DNA of 64,000 nt from contig JANPIV010000032.1 of NCBI GenBank assembly GCA_031425155.1, positions 1-64,000 of the forward strand, read 5' to 3'. The stretch is from M3007 sp031425155 (GTDB lineage: Bacteria; Bacteroidota; Bacteroidia; Chitinophagales; Saprospiraceae). Below are positions 51,988 through 60,987 of the stretch, piece by piece; position 1 is the first letter of the stretch, and each line of letters starts with the position of its first letter. Under the pieces are notes generated by a model. The model did not search any database, had not been told where the DNA came from, and worked only from the letters and a program-made list of their open reading frames with translations. A program made the position numbers and the translations under genes.

Positions 51988-53268
51988 ATGAAAAAAATCC
52001 TCTTCTTTTTAATCCTGCAAGGCCTCGCCGCAGGCGTGACTGCCCAAACCACCTACCTCCACTGCGGGCGGCTGCTCACTATGCAGAACGATAAAATGCA
52101 AACGGCGGTCACCATAGTCGTGGAAGGTGACAAGATCGTGCGGGTGGAGCCGGGTTATACCGTGCCGCCGACAGGAGCGGAAGAAATTGACCTGAAAAAC
52201 AAAACGGTGTTGCCCGGTCTGATTGATTGTCACGTGCATCTGGAATGGGAGCAAAACCGCCAGTCGTACACCGAGAAATACGTACTCAATGAAGCCGACG
52301 TGGCTTTTCGCTCGGCGGTATATGCGCAAAGGACACTACTGGCGGGCTTCACGACCGTGCGCGATCTGGGTGGTCAGGGGGTGAATATTTCGCTGCGCAA
52401 TGCCATCAATAGTGGCCTGACCATCGGCCCGCGCATCCTGACGGCAGGCCGGGCCCTCAGCATTACTGGCGGACATGGCGATAATACCACGGGGGCAAAA
52501 TGGGACCTTTTTGATCCACCCGGTCCGGAAATGGGCATCGCCGATGGGCCGGATGAGTGCCGGGCTGCCGTGCGCAACCAAGTGAAACGCGGCGCGGATT
52601 GCATCAAAGTCTGCGCTACCGGCGGGGTGCTCAGTCTGGCCCGCGATGGGCGTCTGCCGCACTATGCGCAGGATGAACTGGAGGTGATCGTCCGTACGGC
52701 GCGTGATCTGGGGCTGCAAGTGGCCGCGCACGCACATGGCGACGAGGGGATGCGCCGGGCGGTATTGGCGGGCGTGGTGAGCATCGAGCACGGCACATTT
52801 ATGAGCGATAGCACAATGGATTTGATGAAGCAACACGGCACCTGGTATGTGCCGACGCTCACAGCGGGCTGGGCGGTCTCCGATAGTGCGCGATTGGCGA
52901 AGGGGTTTTTCCCGGAGGTGGTGCGCGGCAAGGCGCTGGATATTGGGCCAACGATGCAGGTTACTTTGCGTAAAGCGTACCAGAAGGGTGTGAGAATCGC
53001 TTTCGGGACGGATGCGGGCGTGTATCCGCACGGACGCAACGGTCTGGAATTTGGTCGCATGGCCGATTCAGGGATGACGACGATGGATATTCTGCGCTCG
53101 GCGACGCTGGATGCGGCCACGATGCTGCGTTTGATGGAGACGATTGGCAGTCTGGTACCCGGTAAGTTTGCCGACATTATTGCCGTGGAAGGTAATCCGC
53201 TGGATAATATCCGGGCGATGGAAAAGGTGGTCTTTGTGATGAAAGGGGGACGGGTGTTTAAGGAGTAA
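51988..53268 (+). CDS. Secreted imidazolonepropionase-like amidohydrolase
   Basis: Zinc-dependent amidohydrolase of 426 residues with signal peptide MKKILFFLILQGLAAGVTAQ. Metal ligands visible in order: HVH in GLIDCHVHLEWEQ, the carboxylated Lys in ADCIKVCATGGV, His in VAAHAHGDEG, His in VVSIEHGTFMSD, and Asp in IAFGTDAGVYPHGRNG. This subgroup (imidazolonepropionase and related, including prolidase-like dipeptidases) is widespread in Bacteroidota, often extracytoplasmic, and hydrolyses peptides or cyclic amides. Exact substrate unknown. The stop codon overlaps the first unit of a repeat element. Confidence 0.88.
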   Translation: MKKILFFLILQGLAAGVTAQTTYLHCGRLLTMQNDKMQTAVTIVVEGDKIVRVEPGYTVPPTGAEEIDLKNKTVLPGLIDCHVHLEWEQNRQSYTEKYVLNEADVAFRSAVYAQRTLLAGFTTVRDLGGQGVNISLRNAINSGLTIGPRILTAGRALSITGGHGDNTTGAKWDLFDPPGPEMGIADGPDECRAAVRNQVKRGADCIKVCATGGVLSLARDGRLPHYAQDELEVIVRTARDLGLQVAAHAHGDEGMRRAVLAGVVSIEHGTFMSDSTMDLMKQHGTWYVPTLTAGWAVSDSARLAKGFFPEVVRGKALDIGPTMQVTLRKAYQKGVRIAFGTDAGVYPHGRNGLEFGRMADSGMTTMDILRSATLDAATMLRLMETIGSLVPGKFADIIAVEGNPLDNIRAMEKVVFVMKGGRVFKE

Positions 53269-53399
53269 ATGTGGTCAATAAGAAAATAATGTGGTCAATG
53301 GGAGGAATGTGGTCAATGAGAGAAATGTGCCAATGTCCTGCTTTCCTCCCATTGACCACATTTTAATTATTGGCCACATTCAACCCCATTGACCACATT
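53268..53399. repeat. Second AATGTGGTCAATG repeat element
   Basis: Direct units starting AATGTGGTCAAT lie at 53268, 53288 and 53306, with a variant at 53324, a spacing of 18-20 bases. Inverted units CATTGACCACATT are at 53350 and 53387, with ATTGGCCACATT at 53369. The sequence family is the same as at 7514-7622. The element fills the spacer between the convergent amidohydrolase and OmpA genes and includes the stop codon of the first; it could serve as a bidirectional terminator. Confidence 0.85.
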
Positions 53400-53400
53400 T

Positions 53401-54132
53401 TTACTTTTGCTTTTCCGCCGGATCTATCAAAGCCAGGATCACCCGGCGGTTCCATTTGCGGTTTTCGGGCAGGTCATTGTTTTTTTCATCTTTATTGGGC
53501 AGTTCGGCTTCGGCTTCGCCATACACTTTGATGGTAATACGGTCGGTACGAATACCGTGATTGATCATATAATTACGCGCTGCACGGGCCCGGTTGGTGG
53601 CTAACTCGAGATTGGCCTCCGGCGAGCCGACCCCATCGGTCTGACCAATAATTTTTAAAGAGAACTTGGGGTTGGCCTTGAGTGCCTTCACCATCAGGCT
53701 GACTTCGTTTTCCGCTTCGGCGGAGAGGGTGGCACTGCCAAAATCAAAATAAATATAGCGCACCTTACCTTCCTGTGCAGCATCCTGCACGAAAATCGGG
53801 CGGTTCGGGCGATTGTAAGGGCAGGTGGCTCCGGTGAGTGCCCGCTGCTCTTCCAGATCAATGATGAACGCGTTGGCAAATCCTTTGGCCAGGACTTGCT
53901 CCAGCACGGTTTCTGCCTGCTCCCGGGTGAAATAAACGCCGGCAAAATAGCGGAACAGGCCCATTTGGTCGATGCTGACCATCACCCGGTCCAGGCCACG
54001 TTCTTTAAAATAGGAGGGCGGCATAGAATCGGCGTAGGCGGCCACCTGTACCCGAAAATCCTGCGCATGAGCTGCCGAGGCGAACGACAATATGGCCAGG
54101 CAAGTGGCGATGAATACCTTACAAGACATCAT
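53401..54132 (-). CDS. SPOR-like/OmpA peptidoglycan-binding protein
   Basis: Exported 243-residue protein. Signal peptide MMSCKVFIATCLAILSFASAAHA, then a SPOR-like domain (FRVQVAAYADSMPPSYFKER, FAGVYFTREQAETVLEQVLA, about 26-95), then an OmpA C-terminal domain (about 120-235) with IYFDFGSATLSAEAENEVSL, IIGQTDGVGSPEANLELATNRARA and RTDRITIKVYGEAEA. The Asp and Arg residues that bind diaminopimelate in OmpA domains are in the ATNRAR region. It likely links outer membrane or divisome structures to peptidoglycan. Genes upstream are signalling genes. Confidence 0.88.
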   Translation of the reverse strand: MMSCKVFIATCLAILSFASAAHAQDFRVQVAAYADSMPPSYFKERGLDRVMVSIDQMGLFRYFAGVYFTREQAETVLEQVLAKGFANAFIIDLEEQRALTGATCPYNRPNRPIFVQDAAQEGKVRYIYFDFGSATLSAEAENEVSLMVKALKANPKFSLKIIGQTDGVGSPEANLELATNRARAARNYMINHGIRTDRITIKVYGEAEAELPNKDEKNNDLPENRKWNRRVILALIDPAEKQK

Positions 54133-54186
54133 GGAGGGAGTTTTATTTATCTGTAAAACCCGGATAGCACGGGCAATACCAGCGGT

Positions 54187-54630
54187 TCAGACCAGAGTAG
54201 CCGTATTGACCCAGTAGATACCAATGTTGCGGGCCACCTCCAGTAAATCCTCAAAAGAAGTCGGCTTGGTGATAAATGAACTGGCACCCATACGATAGGC
54301 CTGGCGGACATCTTCCGGCGACTTGGAGGTGGTGAAAATAATGATTGGAATATGCTTCAGGGCCGGGGCTTTTTTTATTTCGTCCAGTACCTGGCGGCCA
54401 TCTTTCTTGGGCATATTCAGGTCAAGCATAATCAGACTGGGCAGCACTTCTTTATGATCGGCAAATTTGCCCCGGCCATACAAAAAATCAAATACTTCAT
54501 CCCCATCTTCCACAAAGGAAATATCGCATTTCACGGAACTCTCTTCAAACGCAGCCTTCGTCAGATAGCGGTCATCAGCGTCGTCATCCGCCATCAATAT
54601 CAACACATTACGTGCTTTAACAGGTTTCAT
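54187..54630 (-). CDS. Single-domain response regulator (Rcp1-like)
   Basis: Stand-alone receiver of 147 residues. The acidic triad is in VLILMADDDADDRYLTKAAF, the phosphoacceptor Asp70 in LIMLDLNMPKKDGRQVLDEI, Thr in IIIFTTSKSPEDV and Lys122 in SSFITKPTSFEDLL. Proteins of this type pair with bacteriophytochrome-like kinases; here the kinase gene immediately upstream (its stop 19 bases before) is the natural partner. No output domain, so it acts through protein contacts or a phosphorelay. The start codon is followed by KPVKARNVLILMADDD, appropriate for the family. Confidence 0.92.
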   Translation of the reverse strand: MKPVKARNVLILMADDDADDRYLTKAAFEESSVKCDISFVEDGDEVFDFLYGRGKFADHKEVLPSLIMLDLNMPKKDGRQVLDEIKKAPALKHIPIIIFTTSKSPEDVRQAYRMGASSFITKPTSFEDLLEVARNIGIYWVNTATLV

Positions 54631-54649
54631 AATGAGTTAGGTCGTGCGT

Positions 54650-56056
54650 TCAGGCCGATAAAGGTAATAAAATGTAAAAGGTGGTGCCTACAGATATTTG
54701 GCTTTCTACATGCAAATATCCGTGATGGTTTGCCAGCACTTTGCGGCAGATAGCCAATCCAATGCCAGTACCGGGATATTCGTGCGCGTGATGCAAGCGT
54801 TGGAAAAGTTGAAATATTTTACCCCGATAAGCAATGTCGAAACCAATTCCGTTGTCCGAAAACTCGATTCCGCAAAATTTTTTCCAGGTATCTTCTTTCA
54901 AAACAGTGGGCGTATTTGCGCCCATGGTGACAAAAGTACGAATTTTAACCACCGGCCTACTATTTTGATCGACAAATTTGAGGCTGTTGGTGAGCAGCTG
55001 CTCCAGCAAAGTATGCAGTTGCCCGGTACTGCCAAATATTTCCAGCGTGGTATCCCCTTCTATGGTTACTTCAGCCTGCGCTTCATTTATGCTGTCCGCC
55101 TGTTTTTCTATAAAAGTATGCAACAGGGCAGATACGTTTATGGGCTGGAACTCCTCAGGGTCTGGTTGTCCGATATGCAAATAGACCAACAGGTCATCTA
55201 TCAATTGTTGCATACGGGCAGCGGCACTATTGATGCGGGTCACCAGAAAACGGGCATCTTCAGCCAAAGAGGACTCGTATTTGGTGGTCAGGCGGTCGCT
55301 GAAAGTCTGTATTTTGCGCAAGGGTTCCTGGAAATGATGCGAAGCCACATAGACGAAATTTTCCAGCTCCTCGTTTGATTTTTTTAAATTTTGCACCGCT
55401 TCTTCCAATTCCCTTTCATAATGCCAGCGTTTGCGCAACGTCTGAATAACGGCGAAGAAAGTAGCCGAAAACAACAGCACTGCCAGCGAAGAGACCAATC
55501 CCAGCCAGAACGGCGTCAGTGCAGAGAGCTCATTTTCTATCTTTTCACGTTCCACCAATAAGCGATGCTCTTCCTGCTGAATACCCTCCGTATAGAGCAG
55601 AATACTATCCATTATCGTTTTTCCTTCCGAAAGTGTCTGGTAGAGTGTATCCCGATCCAGGGAATTTATAGAAATACTGATCAGGCGGCTCATTACCTCC
55701 ATCCGCTGATTGGATAATACCTGTATCCTGCGGATAGGTTCCCGCTGCCGGCTATTATCCCTGGTCAAAGAATCCAGCTGCCGGGTAGCAGGACCTAGTT
55801 TTTTAATACAAGTAAAATAGGGGTCCAGGTAATCATAATTGCGGGTCAGTAAGTAACCCCGCATACCGCTCTCAGCATCCTTCAGCAGCAAAATGGTCTC
55901 TTCTGTCTTCAAGAGTACGATGGTCGTATGATTCACCAACCTTCCATAGCCTTGTGCCTGCTGCAAATTGTGGAATGCCGCTAGCCCTACTGCAAACAAC
56001 ACTATCACCGTACCGGCCAGTACCCAATATAAATATTTCAGCGTCTCTTTGCGCAT
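54650..56056 (-). CDS. CHASE3 histidine kinase with unusual H-box
   Basis: A 468-residue membrane kinase. From ATG 56056: first helix YLYWVLAGTVIVLFAVGLAAF, a periplasmic four-helix CHASE3 domain (RGYLLTRNYDYLDPYFTCIK, about 60-170), second helix FWLGLVSSLAVLLFSATFFA, then the kinase core. The H-box reads FVYVASHHFQEPLRKIQTFS: His240 is the phosphoacceptor, but the next residue is His241 where Asp is usual. Downstream are LLEQLLTNSLKF, FSDNGIGFD and GTGIGLAICRKVLANHHG. Everything else looks active. It sits before the single-domain regulator with a 19-base gap, forming a pair. The frame open to 56125 is ignored as too long. Confidence 0.88.
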   Translation of the reverse strand: MRKETLKYLYWVLAGTVIVLFAVGLAAFHNLQQAQGYGRLVNHTTIVLLKTEETILLLKDAESGMRGYLLTRNYDYLDPYFTCIKKLGPATRQLDSLTRDNSRQREPIRRIQVLSNQRMEVMSRLISISINSLDRDTLYQTLSEGKTIMDSILLYTEGIQQEEHRLLVEREKIENELSALTPFWLGLVSSLAVLLFSATFFAVIQTLRKRWHYERELEEAVQNLKKSNEELENFVYVASHHFQEPLRKIQTFSDRLTTKYESSLAEDARFLVTRINSAAARMQQLIDDLLVYLHIGQPDPEEFQPINVSALLHTFIEKQADSINEAQAEVTIEGDTTLEIFGSTGQLHTLLEQLLTNSLKFVDQNSRPVVKIRTFVTMGANTPTVLKEDTWKKFCGIEFSDNGIGFDIAYRGKIFQLFQRLHHAHEYPGTGIGLAICRKVLANHHGYLHVESQISVGTTFYILLPLSA

Positions 56057-56225
56057 GTAGTTTCTGATGAATGCAATAGGTAGTGAGTGCCCTGCAAAAG
56101 TACGATGCGCATTTATTTCCAGCAATTGCCCAATTTGGGGAAATATGGTTCGCCATTGGTCAGTTTACGGGTGGCATTGTTTTTTATTCGGGTAATACAT
56201 TCCACACTTCGGCAATCAGAAGCAC

Positions 56226-57710
56226 ATGATAAGACAAAGTCAGCAACAAGGTCAGAAGCAACTCTTAAAATTATCCCCTCAACAAATACAACTGTTGAAC
56301 TTTCTCCAGCTCAATACTTTGGAGCTGGAGCAAAAGATCAAAGACGAGCTGGAAGAAAATCCCGCGCTGGAGGCCGAGCTGCCTGCTGCGGATAGTGATC
56401 CGACACTCCCGGAAGGGGAGGCTGCCGGCCCGGACGGGGAGTCTGAAAGCGACAATGATACAGAAGAATATGATCGTTTTGATCTGTTGGAGCAATATCA
56501 CCAGGATGACGATCTGCCCGAATACAAAACGGCCAGTGACCTGCGCAACAACGATGAGACACCATTTAGTCCCACTTTGGTGCAGGGAGCCGACTTCCGC
56601 GAACATCTGAAAGAACAATTGGTGATGATGCCGCTCAATGATCGTGAGCGGCTGCTGGCCAGCTACCTCGTAGATAGCCTGGACGACGATGGTTACCTGC
56701 GGCTCGAACTGGACGATGTGGCCGATAATCTCTCCTTTGCGCACGGTATTTTTATCGAAACCGTCGAACTGGAGGCGGCACTGGAAATCGTTCAGGATCT
56801 GGAGCCGGTGGGGGTAGGTGCCCGCGATTTGCGCGAGTGCCTTTTACTGCAACTGGAAGCCAAGCAGCATAGTGTGGCCTGTATTGATCTGGCCCATACG
56901 ATTGTTAAAAAACATCTGAATGATCTGGCTAACCGCAACTACGACAAACTCATCAATGTACTGGGGGTAAGTACCGAGGAAATGAAATGCGCTACCGCGC
57001 TGATCGCCCGGCTCAACCCGCGCCCCGTAGGCAGCAACACCGCTGAACTCGTTAAAAATCAGAATATTATCCCGGAATTCATTGTTGAAAAACTGGACGA
57101 CGGTCAGATGCAGGTTTTTTTGGCCAACGGCAACAGTGCCAGCCTGCGCATCAGTGGCGATATGGTGGAAATGCTGGAATCTATGCAACGCGACAAATCG
57201 GCCAAGCGTGATAAAGCAGCCCTGCAGTACCTGCGTTCCAAGGTGGATTCTGCGATCTGGTTTGTGGAGATGGTGCGTCAGCGTGAACAATCCATGCTCA
57301 AATCCATGCAGGCCATCGTGACCCTGCAACGCGATTACTTCCGTACAGGCGATGAAAAGAACCTCCGCCCGATGATCCTGAAAGACGTGGCAGAGCAAAC
57401 TGGTCTGGATATTTCGACCATTTCGCGCGTCACCAGTATGAAATATGCACTCGCACCTTTTGGCATCGTTCACCTCAAAGAGCTCTTCAATGGTGGCTTG
57501 GCCAAAACCGACGGCGAAATGGTCACCAACAAAGAAATCAGCGATATTATCAGCGAACTTATTGGATTGGAAGACAAGCATAACCCGATTACCGATCAGG
57601 AAATGGCTGACAAACTACTGGAAAAAGGCTATCATGTAGCGCGCCGTACGGTGGCCAAATACCGCGATGCCATGAATATACCCGTGGCTAAAATGCGTAA
57701 GGCACTATGA
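56226..57710 (+). CDS. rpoN: RNA polymerase sigma-54 factor
   Basis: Directs transcription from -24/-12 promoters that need enhancer-binding ATPases. The 494 residues show region I (IRQSQQQGQKQLLKLSPQQI, then LLNFLQLNTLELEQKIKDEL), the acidic region II (from about 58), the core-binding middle (ASYLVDSLDDDGYLRLELD), the HTH part ISTISRVTSMKYALAPFG, and the RpoN box ARRTVAKYRD (472-481) followed by MNIPVAKMRKAL. The next gene encodes an NtrC-type sigma-54 activator, 145 bases on, and kinases flank both, suggesting a regulatory cluster. Confidence 0.97.
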   Translation: MIRQSQQQGQKQLLKLSPQQIQLLNFLQLNTLELEQKIKDELEENPALEAELPAADSDPTLPEGEAAGPDGESESDNDTEEYDRFDLLEQYHQDDDLPEYKTASDLRNNDETPFSPTLVQGADFREHLKEQLVMMPLNDRERLLASYLVDSLDDDGYLRLELDDVADNLSFAHGIFIETVELEAALEIVQDLEPVGVGARDLRECLLLQLEAKQHSVACIDLAHTIVKKHLNDLANRNYDKLINVLGVSTEEMKCATALIARLNPRPVGSNTAELVKNQNIIPEFIVEKLDDGQMQVFLANGNSASLRISGDMVEMLESMQRDKSAKRDKAALQYLRSKVDSAIWFVEMVRQREQSMLKSMQAIVTLQRDYFRTGDEKNLRPMILKDVAEQTGLDISTISRVTSMKYALAPFGIVHLKELFNGGLAKTDGEMVTNKEISDIISELIGLEDKHNPITDQEMADKLLEKGYHVARRTVAKYRDAMNIPVAKMRKAL

Positions 57711-57800
57711 TTTTTTGAGTATTTGAAGATTTGAGTATGTGACCAAGGCACCTGATAATCACTTATTTGATCAAATCCTCAAATCCTCCACCCCTCAACA
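57711..57800. repeat. ATTTGAG-type repeat between rpoN and the NtrC gene
   Basis: GAGTATTTGAAGATTTGAGTATG is followed, 40 bases on, by GATCAAATCCTCAAATCCTC. GATTTGAG (57728-57735) and CTCAAATC (57778-57785) are exact reverse complements, and the words repeat every 8-9 bases. It may end rpoN transcription but lacks a T-run. Confidence 0.5.
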
Positions 57801-57854
57801 AACCTCCCAACATCTTTCAAACTTTTATCCAACTGCGGATTCCTGACCATTACT

Positions 57855-59390
57855 ATGGAAAAGATACTTATAATTGACGATGATCTCGATATCTGTACCC
57901 TGCTCAACCGTTTTCTTTCCCGCAAGGGCTATACGGTAGTCACAGCCAATAGCGGCCATGGGGGCATCAGCCTGGCCGACACGGAGAGACCCGACCTTAT
58001 TCTGACCGATTTTCGCCTGGGCGATATGGAAGGAAGTGAGGTGCTGCAACAACTTCGGGAAAAATTGCCCCACACCCCTGTGCTGGTCATGACCGGCTAC
58101 TCGGACATTCGCATGGCCGTCAACGTCATGAAACAGGGTGCTTTTGATTATATTTCCAAGCCCATCGTGCCGGATGAAATACTGCTCAGCATCCAGCGGG
58201 CTTTGGCGGCTCCTATGTCTGCGGTCACCGTCACGTTGTCTGAGGAAAGCCATCAGCCCGGCAAAGTCAAAAACAATTCTTTTCCCTCCAACCAGCCAAG
58301 CGGCTATGTGGTAGGCGATAGCCTGCAGGCGCAGGCCCTGTATAAACAAATAGACTTGGTGGCCCCTACCAATTACAGTGTCATTATTTATGGCGAAAGT
58401 GGGGCCGGTAAAGAGTCCATTGCCCGCATGATCCACGACCGCAGCCCACGCCACAACCAGCCTTTCGTGGCTATGGACTGTGGGGCCATTTCCAAGGATT
58501 TGGCGAATAGCGAATTGTTTGGACACGAAAAAGGGGCATTTACGGGGGCTTTAAATGTGAAGATCGGCCATTTTGAATTGGCAAATGGCGGCACTCTGTT
58601 TCTGGATGAGGTCACCAACCTGCCTTATGATGTGCAGGTAGCCCTGTTGCGCGTTGTGCAGGAACGTCGGCTGAAGCGCATCGGCAGTGCCAAAGAAATC
58701 CCCCTCGATGTACGCATTTTGGTGGCCAGCAACGAACGCCTGTGGCAGGCCTGCCGCAAGGGAAAATTTCGCGAAGACCTCTATCATCGCTTCAACGAAT
58801 TTACCCTGGAGTTGCCCCCGCTCCGCGAACGCCGCGACGATATTATGCTTTTTGCCACCCGCTTTTTGCAGGATACGGCCCGCGATCTGGGGAAGCAAAT
58901 TCAGGGCTTCTCCGATGACGTGGTGCAGATTTTTATGCAATATCCCTGGTACGGAAATGTACGCGAATTGAAAAACGTGATCAAGCGGGCTACACTGCTC
59001 ACTGATGGCGCATGGGTAGAAGCGAAGTCATTGCCTTTTGAAATTGCCTATTATTCCCGGCTGGAAATAGACGACACCCAGGAACAGAAGTATGAGCATC
59101 ACCATCCGAATCCGGTAACCATTGCTCCTGCTGCTACTTCCAGTGTGACTTCTACGGCTCCATCCGTAACCACACCCGCACCACCACCCGCAGCAGCGGC
59201 AGCAGGCACGGTCAGCCGGGTACCCATACCAGAGAAAACCGACCTGAAAGCAGTCGCCAGCAGTGCAGAATACGATATGATTATGCAAGTGTTGCAAGAG
59301 GCGCGCTTTAACAAAAGCAAAGCTGCGCAGATGCTGGGAATAGATCGCAAGACCCTGTATAATAAGTTAAAAAATTATAATATTGAATAA
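57855..59390 (+). CDS. NtrC-family sigma-54-dependent response regulator
   Basis: A 511-residue enhancer-binding protein with the full three-domain layout. Receiver: acidic pair in ILIIDDDLDIC, phosphoacceptor Asp52 in ILTDFRLGDMEG, Lys102 in YISKPIV. AAA+ domain: Walker A YGESGAGKESIA (179-190, with Ala for the common Thr), sigma-54 contact loop GAFTGA (227-232), Walker B GGTLFLDEV, and RLKRIGS. A low-complexity Ala/Pro/Thr linker (about 410-460) precedes the Fis-type helix-turn-helix NKSKAAQMLGIDRKTLYNKL. It activates sigma-54 promoters when phosphorylated, and rpoN lies just upstream. The partner kinase is probably one of the two encoded next to it. Confidence 0.95.
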   Translation: MEKILIIDDDLDICTLLNRFLSRKGYTVVTANSGHGGISLADTERPDLILTDFRLGDMEGSEVLQQLREKLPHTPVLVMTGYSDIRMAVNVMKQGAFDYISKPIVPDEILLSIQRALAAPMSAVTVTLSEESHQPGKVKNNSFPSNQPSGYVVGDSLQAQALYKQIDLVAPTNYSVIIYGESGAGKESIARMIHDRSPRHNQPFVAMDCGAISKDLANSELFGHEKGAFTGALNVKIGHFELANGGTLFLDEVTNLPYDVQVALLRVVQERRLKRIGSAKEIPLDVRILVASNERLWQACRKGKFREDLYHRFNEFTLELPPLRERRDDIMLFATRFLQDTARDLGKQIQGFSDDVVQIFMQYPWYGNVRELKNVIKRATLLTDGAWVEAKSLPFEIAYYSRLEIDDTQEQKYEHHHPNPVTIAPAATSSVTSTAPSVTTPAPPPAAAAAGTVSRVPIPEKTDLKAVASSAEYDMIMQVLQEARFNKSKAAQMLGIDRKTLYNKLKNYNIE

Positions 59391-59459
59391 TAGTGGTGAT
59401 TATTCCCGAAATAATAATATTGTTTTAATCCGGTTCCAAACTACCAGTGATCGTTGGCA

Positions 59460-60926
59460 ATGGAAGATAAAAAACTACACGTTTTTAATTGGGCTCCGGT
59501 TGGCCTTCTGATGTTTGAGTCCAGTAACCCAGCTTCGGAAGTGCCATCCGACTGGATATGTCAGGTAGCTAATGACAGTGCCTGTAATTTACTGGGCCGC
59601 ATACCGCTGAATGGCCTGACTCTGGCCGGGCTTTTTCCGGAGCCCGTGGCCAGTAGCTTGGCCAATGCAGTGACCACCAACCCGGTGAATGATGCAGTAG
59701 ATTTCTTTGTCAGTAGTGCCGGTAAGTGGTTGTTATCTAGTGGTACCCGTACGGAAGGCTCCCTGACGGTTGCCCTGACCGATATTACCCGTCAGAAAGA
59801 AGCCTCTTTTGCCGACCACCGGATGAAACGCCTTTATCAGTCGCTCACCGCCAGCCTGTCCGATCACGAAATCATTATTTTTGATAAAAACTTTAATATT
59901 GTTCTCAATGAAGGTCAGCCGCGTTTCGTGCGGCTCCATGCGGAGGGAGAATTGAACGGGCGCAATCTGCCGTCTCTATTTGAAAAAAATGAATTTTCGT
60001 TTTTAGGTGATTATGTAGCAAAGATATTTGGCGGTGCGGGCGACGAGGTGGAACAGGAAGTGAACGGAAAATTTTATAAAGCCAGGGTATATGCCGATGC
60101 CCACGATGACGAAGGCCAGGAAAATGTGGTCGGCGTACTGCTGCTCAAAGACGTCACCGAACTCAACCAAAAACAGCGTGAAATAGAACTGCGGATGCAG
60201 CAACTGGACCGGTCCAATAAGGAACTGGAGAGTTTTGCCTACGTGGCTTCCCATGATTTGCAGGAGCCGCTCCGCAAAATCAAGTCTTTCGGTGAGCGGC
60301 TGATGATGAAATATAAGTCGCTGCTGGGCGATGAGGGGCAGATGTATATTACCAGAATGAGCGAGGCGGTGAAGCGTATGGAACGCCTGCTGGACGATCT
60401 GCTGCTTTTCTCCCGTACGACACGCCGGGAAGAGCACTTCGAACCCACCGATCTGCACCAGACGATGATGGATGTATTGCACGATCTGGATACGGAACGG
60501 GTGCAGGCGCAGATCACGGTGCCGGATAACCTGCCGGTCATAGATGCCTCGCCCAGCCAGATGCAGCAATTGTTTCAAAATATTCTGAACAACGCTCTCA
60601 AGTTTGCCAAGGCTGATCAGTCTCCCATCATCCAGATCACCTGCCAACACGTCACCGGAGCCAGTCTGCCCCAGTATGCACTCATGCCGGACCGGCCCTA
60701 CTGCGTAATTGAATTTAAAGACGATGGTATTGGTTTTGACCAGGAAAATGCCGAGCGCGTCTTTGTTATTTTCCAACGCCTGCACGGACGGTCGGAATAT
60801 ACCGGTTCCGGTATCGGGCTGGCCATTTGTAAAAAAATAGTAGATAACTATGGCGGCATTATTACTGCCAAAAGTGAGATGGGCACTGGTTCTATCTTCA
60901 CCGTAATACTACCGTTTAAACAGTAA
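59460..60926 (+). CDS. Soluble PAS histidine kinase
   Basis: A 488-residue kinase without membrane helices. The first 125 residues are a PAS-like sensor (VFNWAPVGLLMFESSNPASE, WICQVANDSACNLLGR), followed by a second PAS-like segment (SDHEIIIFDKNFNIVLNEGQ). The kinase core is of the bacteriophytochrome type: YVASHDLQEPLRKIKSFGER with phosphoacceptor His265, MERLLDDLLLFSR, FQNILNNALKFAK, FKDDGIGFDQ and GSGIGLAICKKIVDNYGG. It starts 69 bases after the NtrC-family gene on the same strand and is followed 61 bases later by a receiver-kinase hybrid, so the three may form an operon. Confidence 0.9.
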   Translation: MEDKKLHVFNWAPVGLLMFESSNPASEVPSDWICQVANDSACNLLGRIPLNGLTLAGLFPEPVASSLANAVTTNPVNDAVDFFVSSAGKWLLSSGTRTEGSLTVALTDITRQKEASFADHRMKRLYQSLTASLSDHEIIIFDKNFNIVLNEGQPRFVRLHAEGELNGRNLPSLFEKNEFSFLGDYVAKIFGGAGDEVEQEVNGKFYKARVYADAHDDEGQENVVGVLLLKDVTELNQKQREIELRMQQLDRSNKELESFAYVASHDLQEPLRKIKSFGERLMMKYKSLLGDEGQMYITRMSEAVKRMERLLDDLLLFSRTTRREEHFEPTDLHQTMMDVLHDLDTERVQAQITVPDNLPVIDASPSQMQQLFQNILNNALKFAKADQSPIIQITCQHVTGASLPQYALMPDRPYCVIEFKDDGIGFDQENAERVFVIFQRLHGRSEYTGSGIGLAICKKIVDNYGGIITAKSEMGTGSIFTVILPFKQ

Positions 60927-60987
60927 TTGGCGCATGCACAACCTCTGAAAGATGCAAAATGGCATTAGTTACCTAAGACAAAACACT

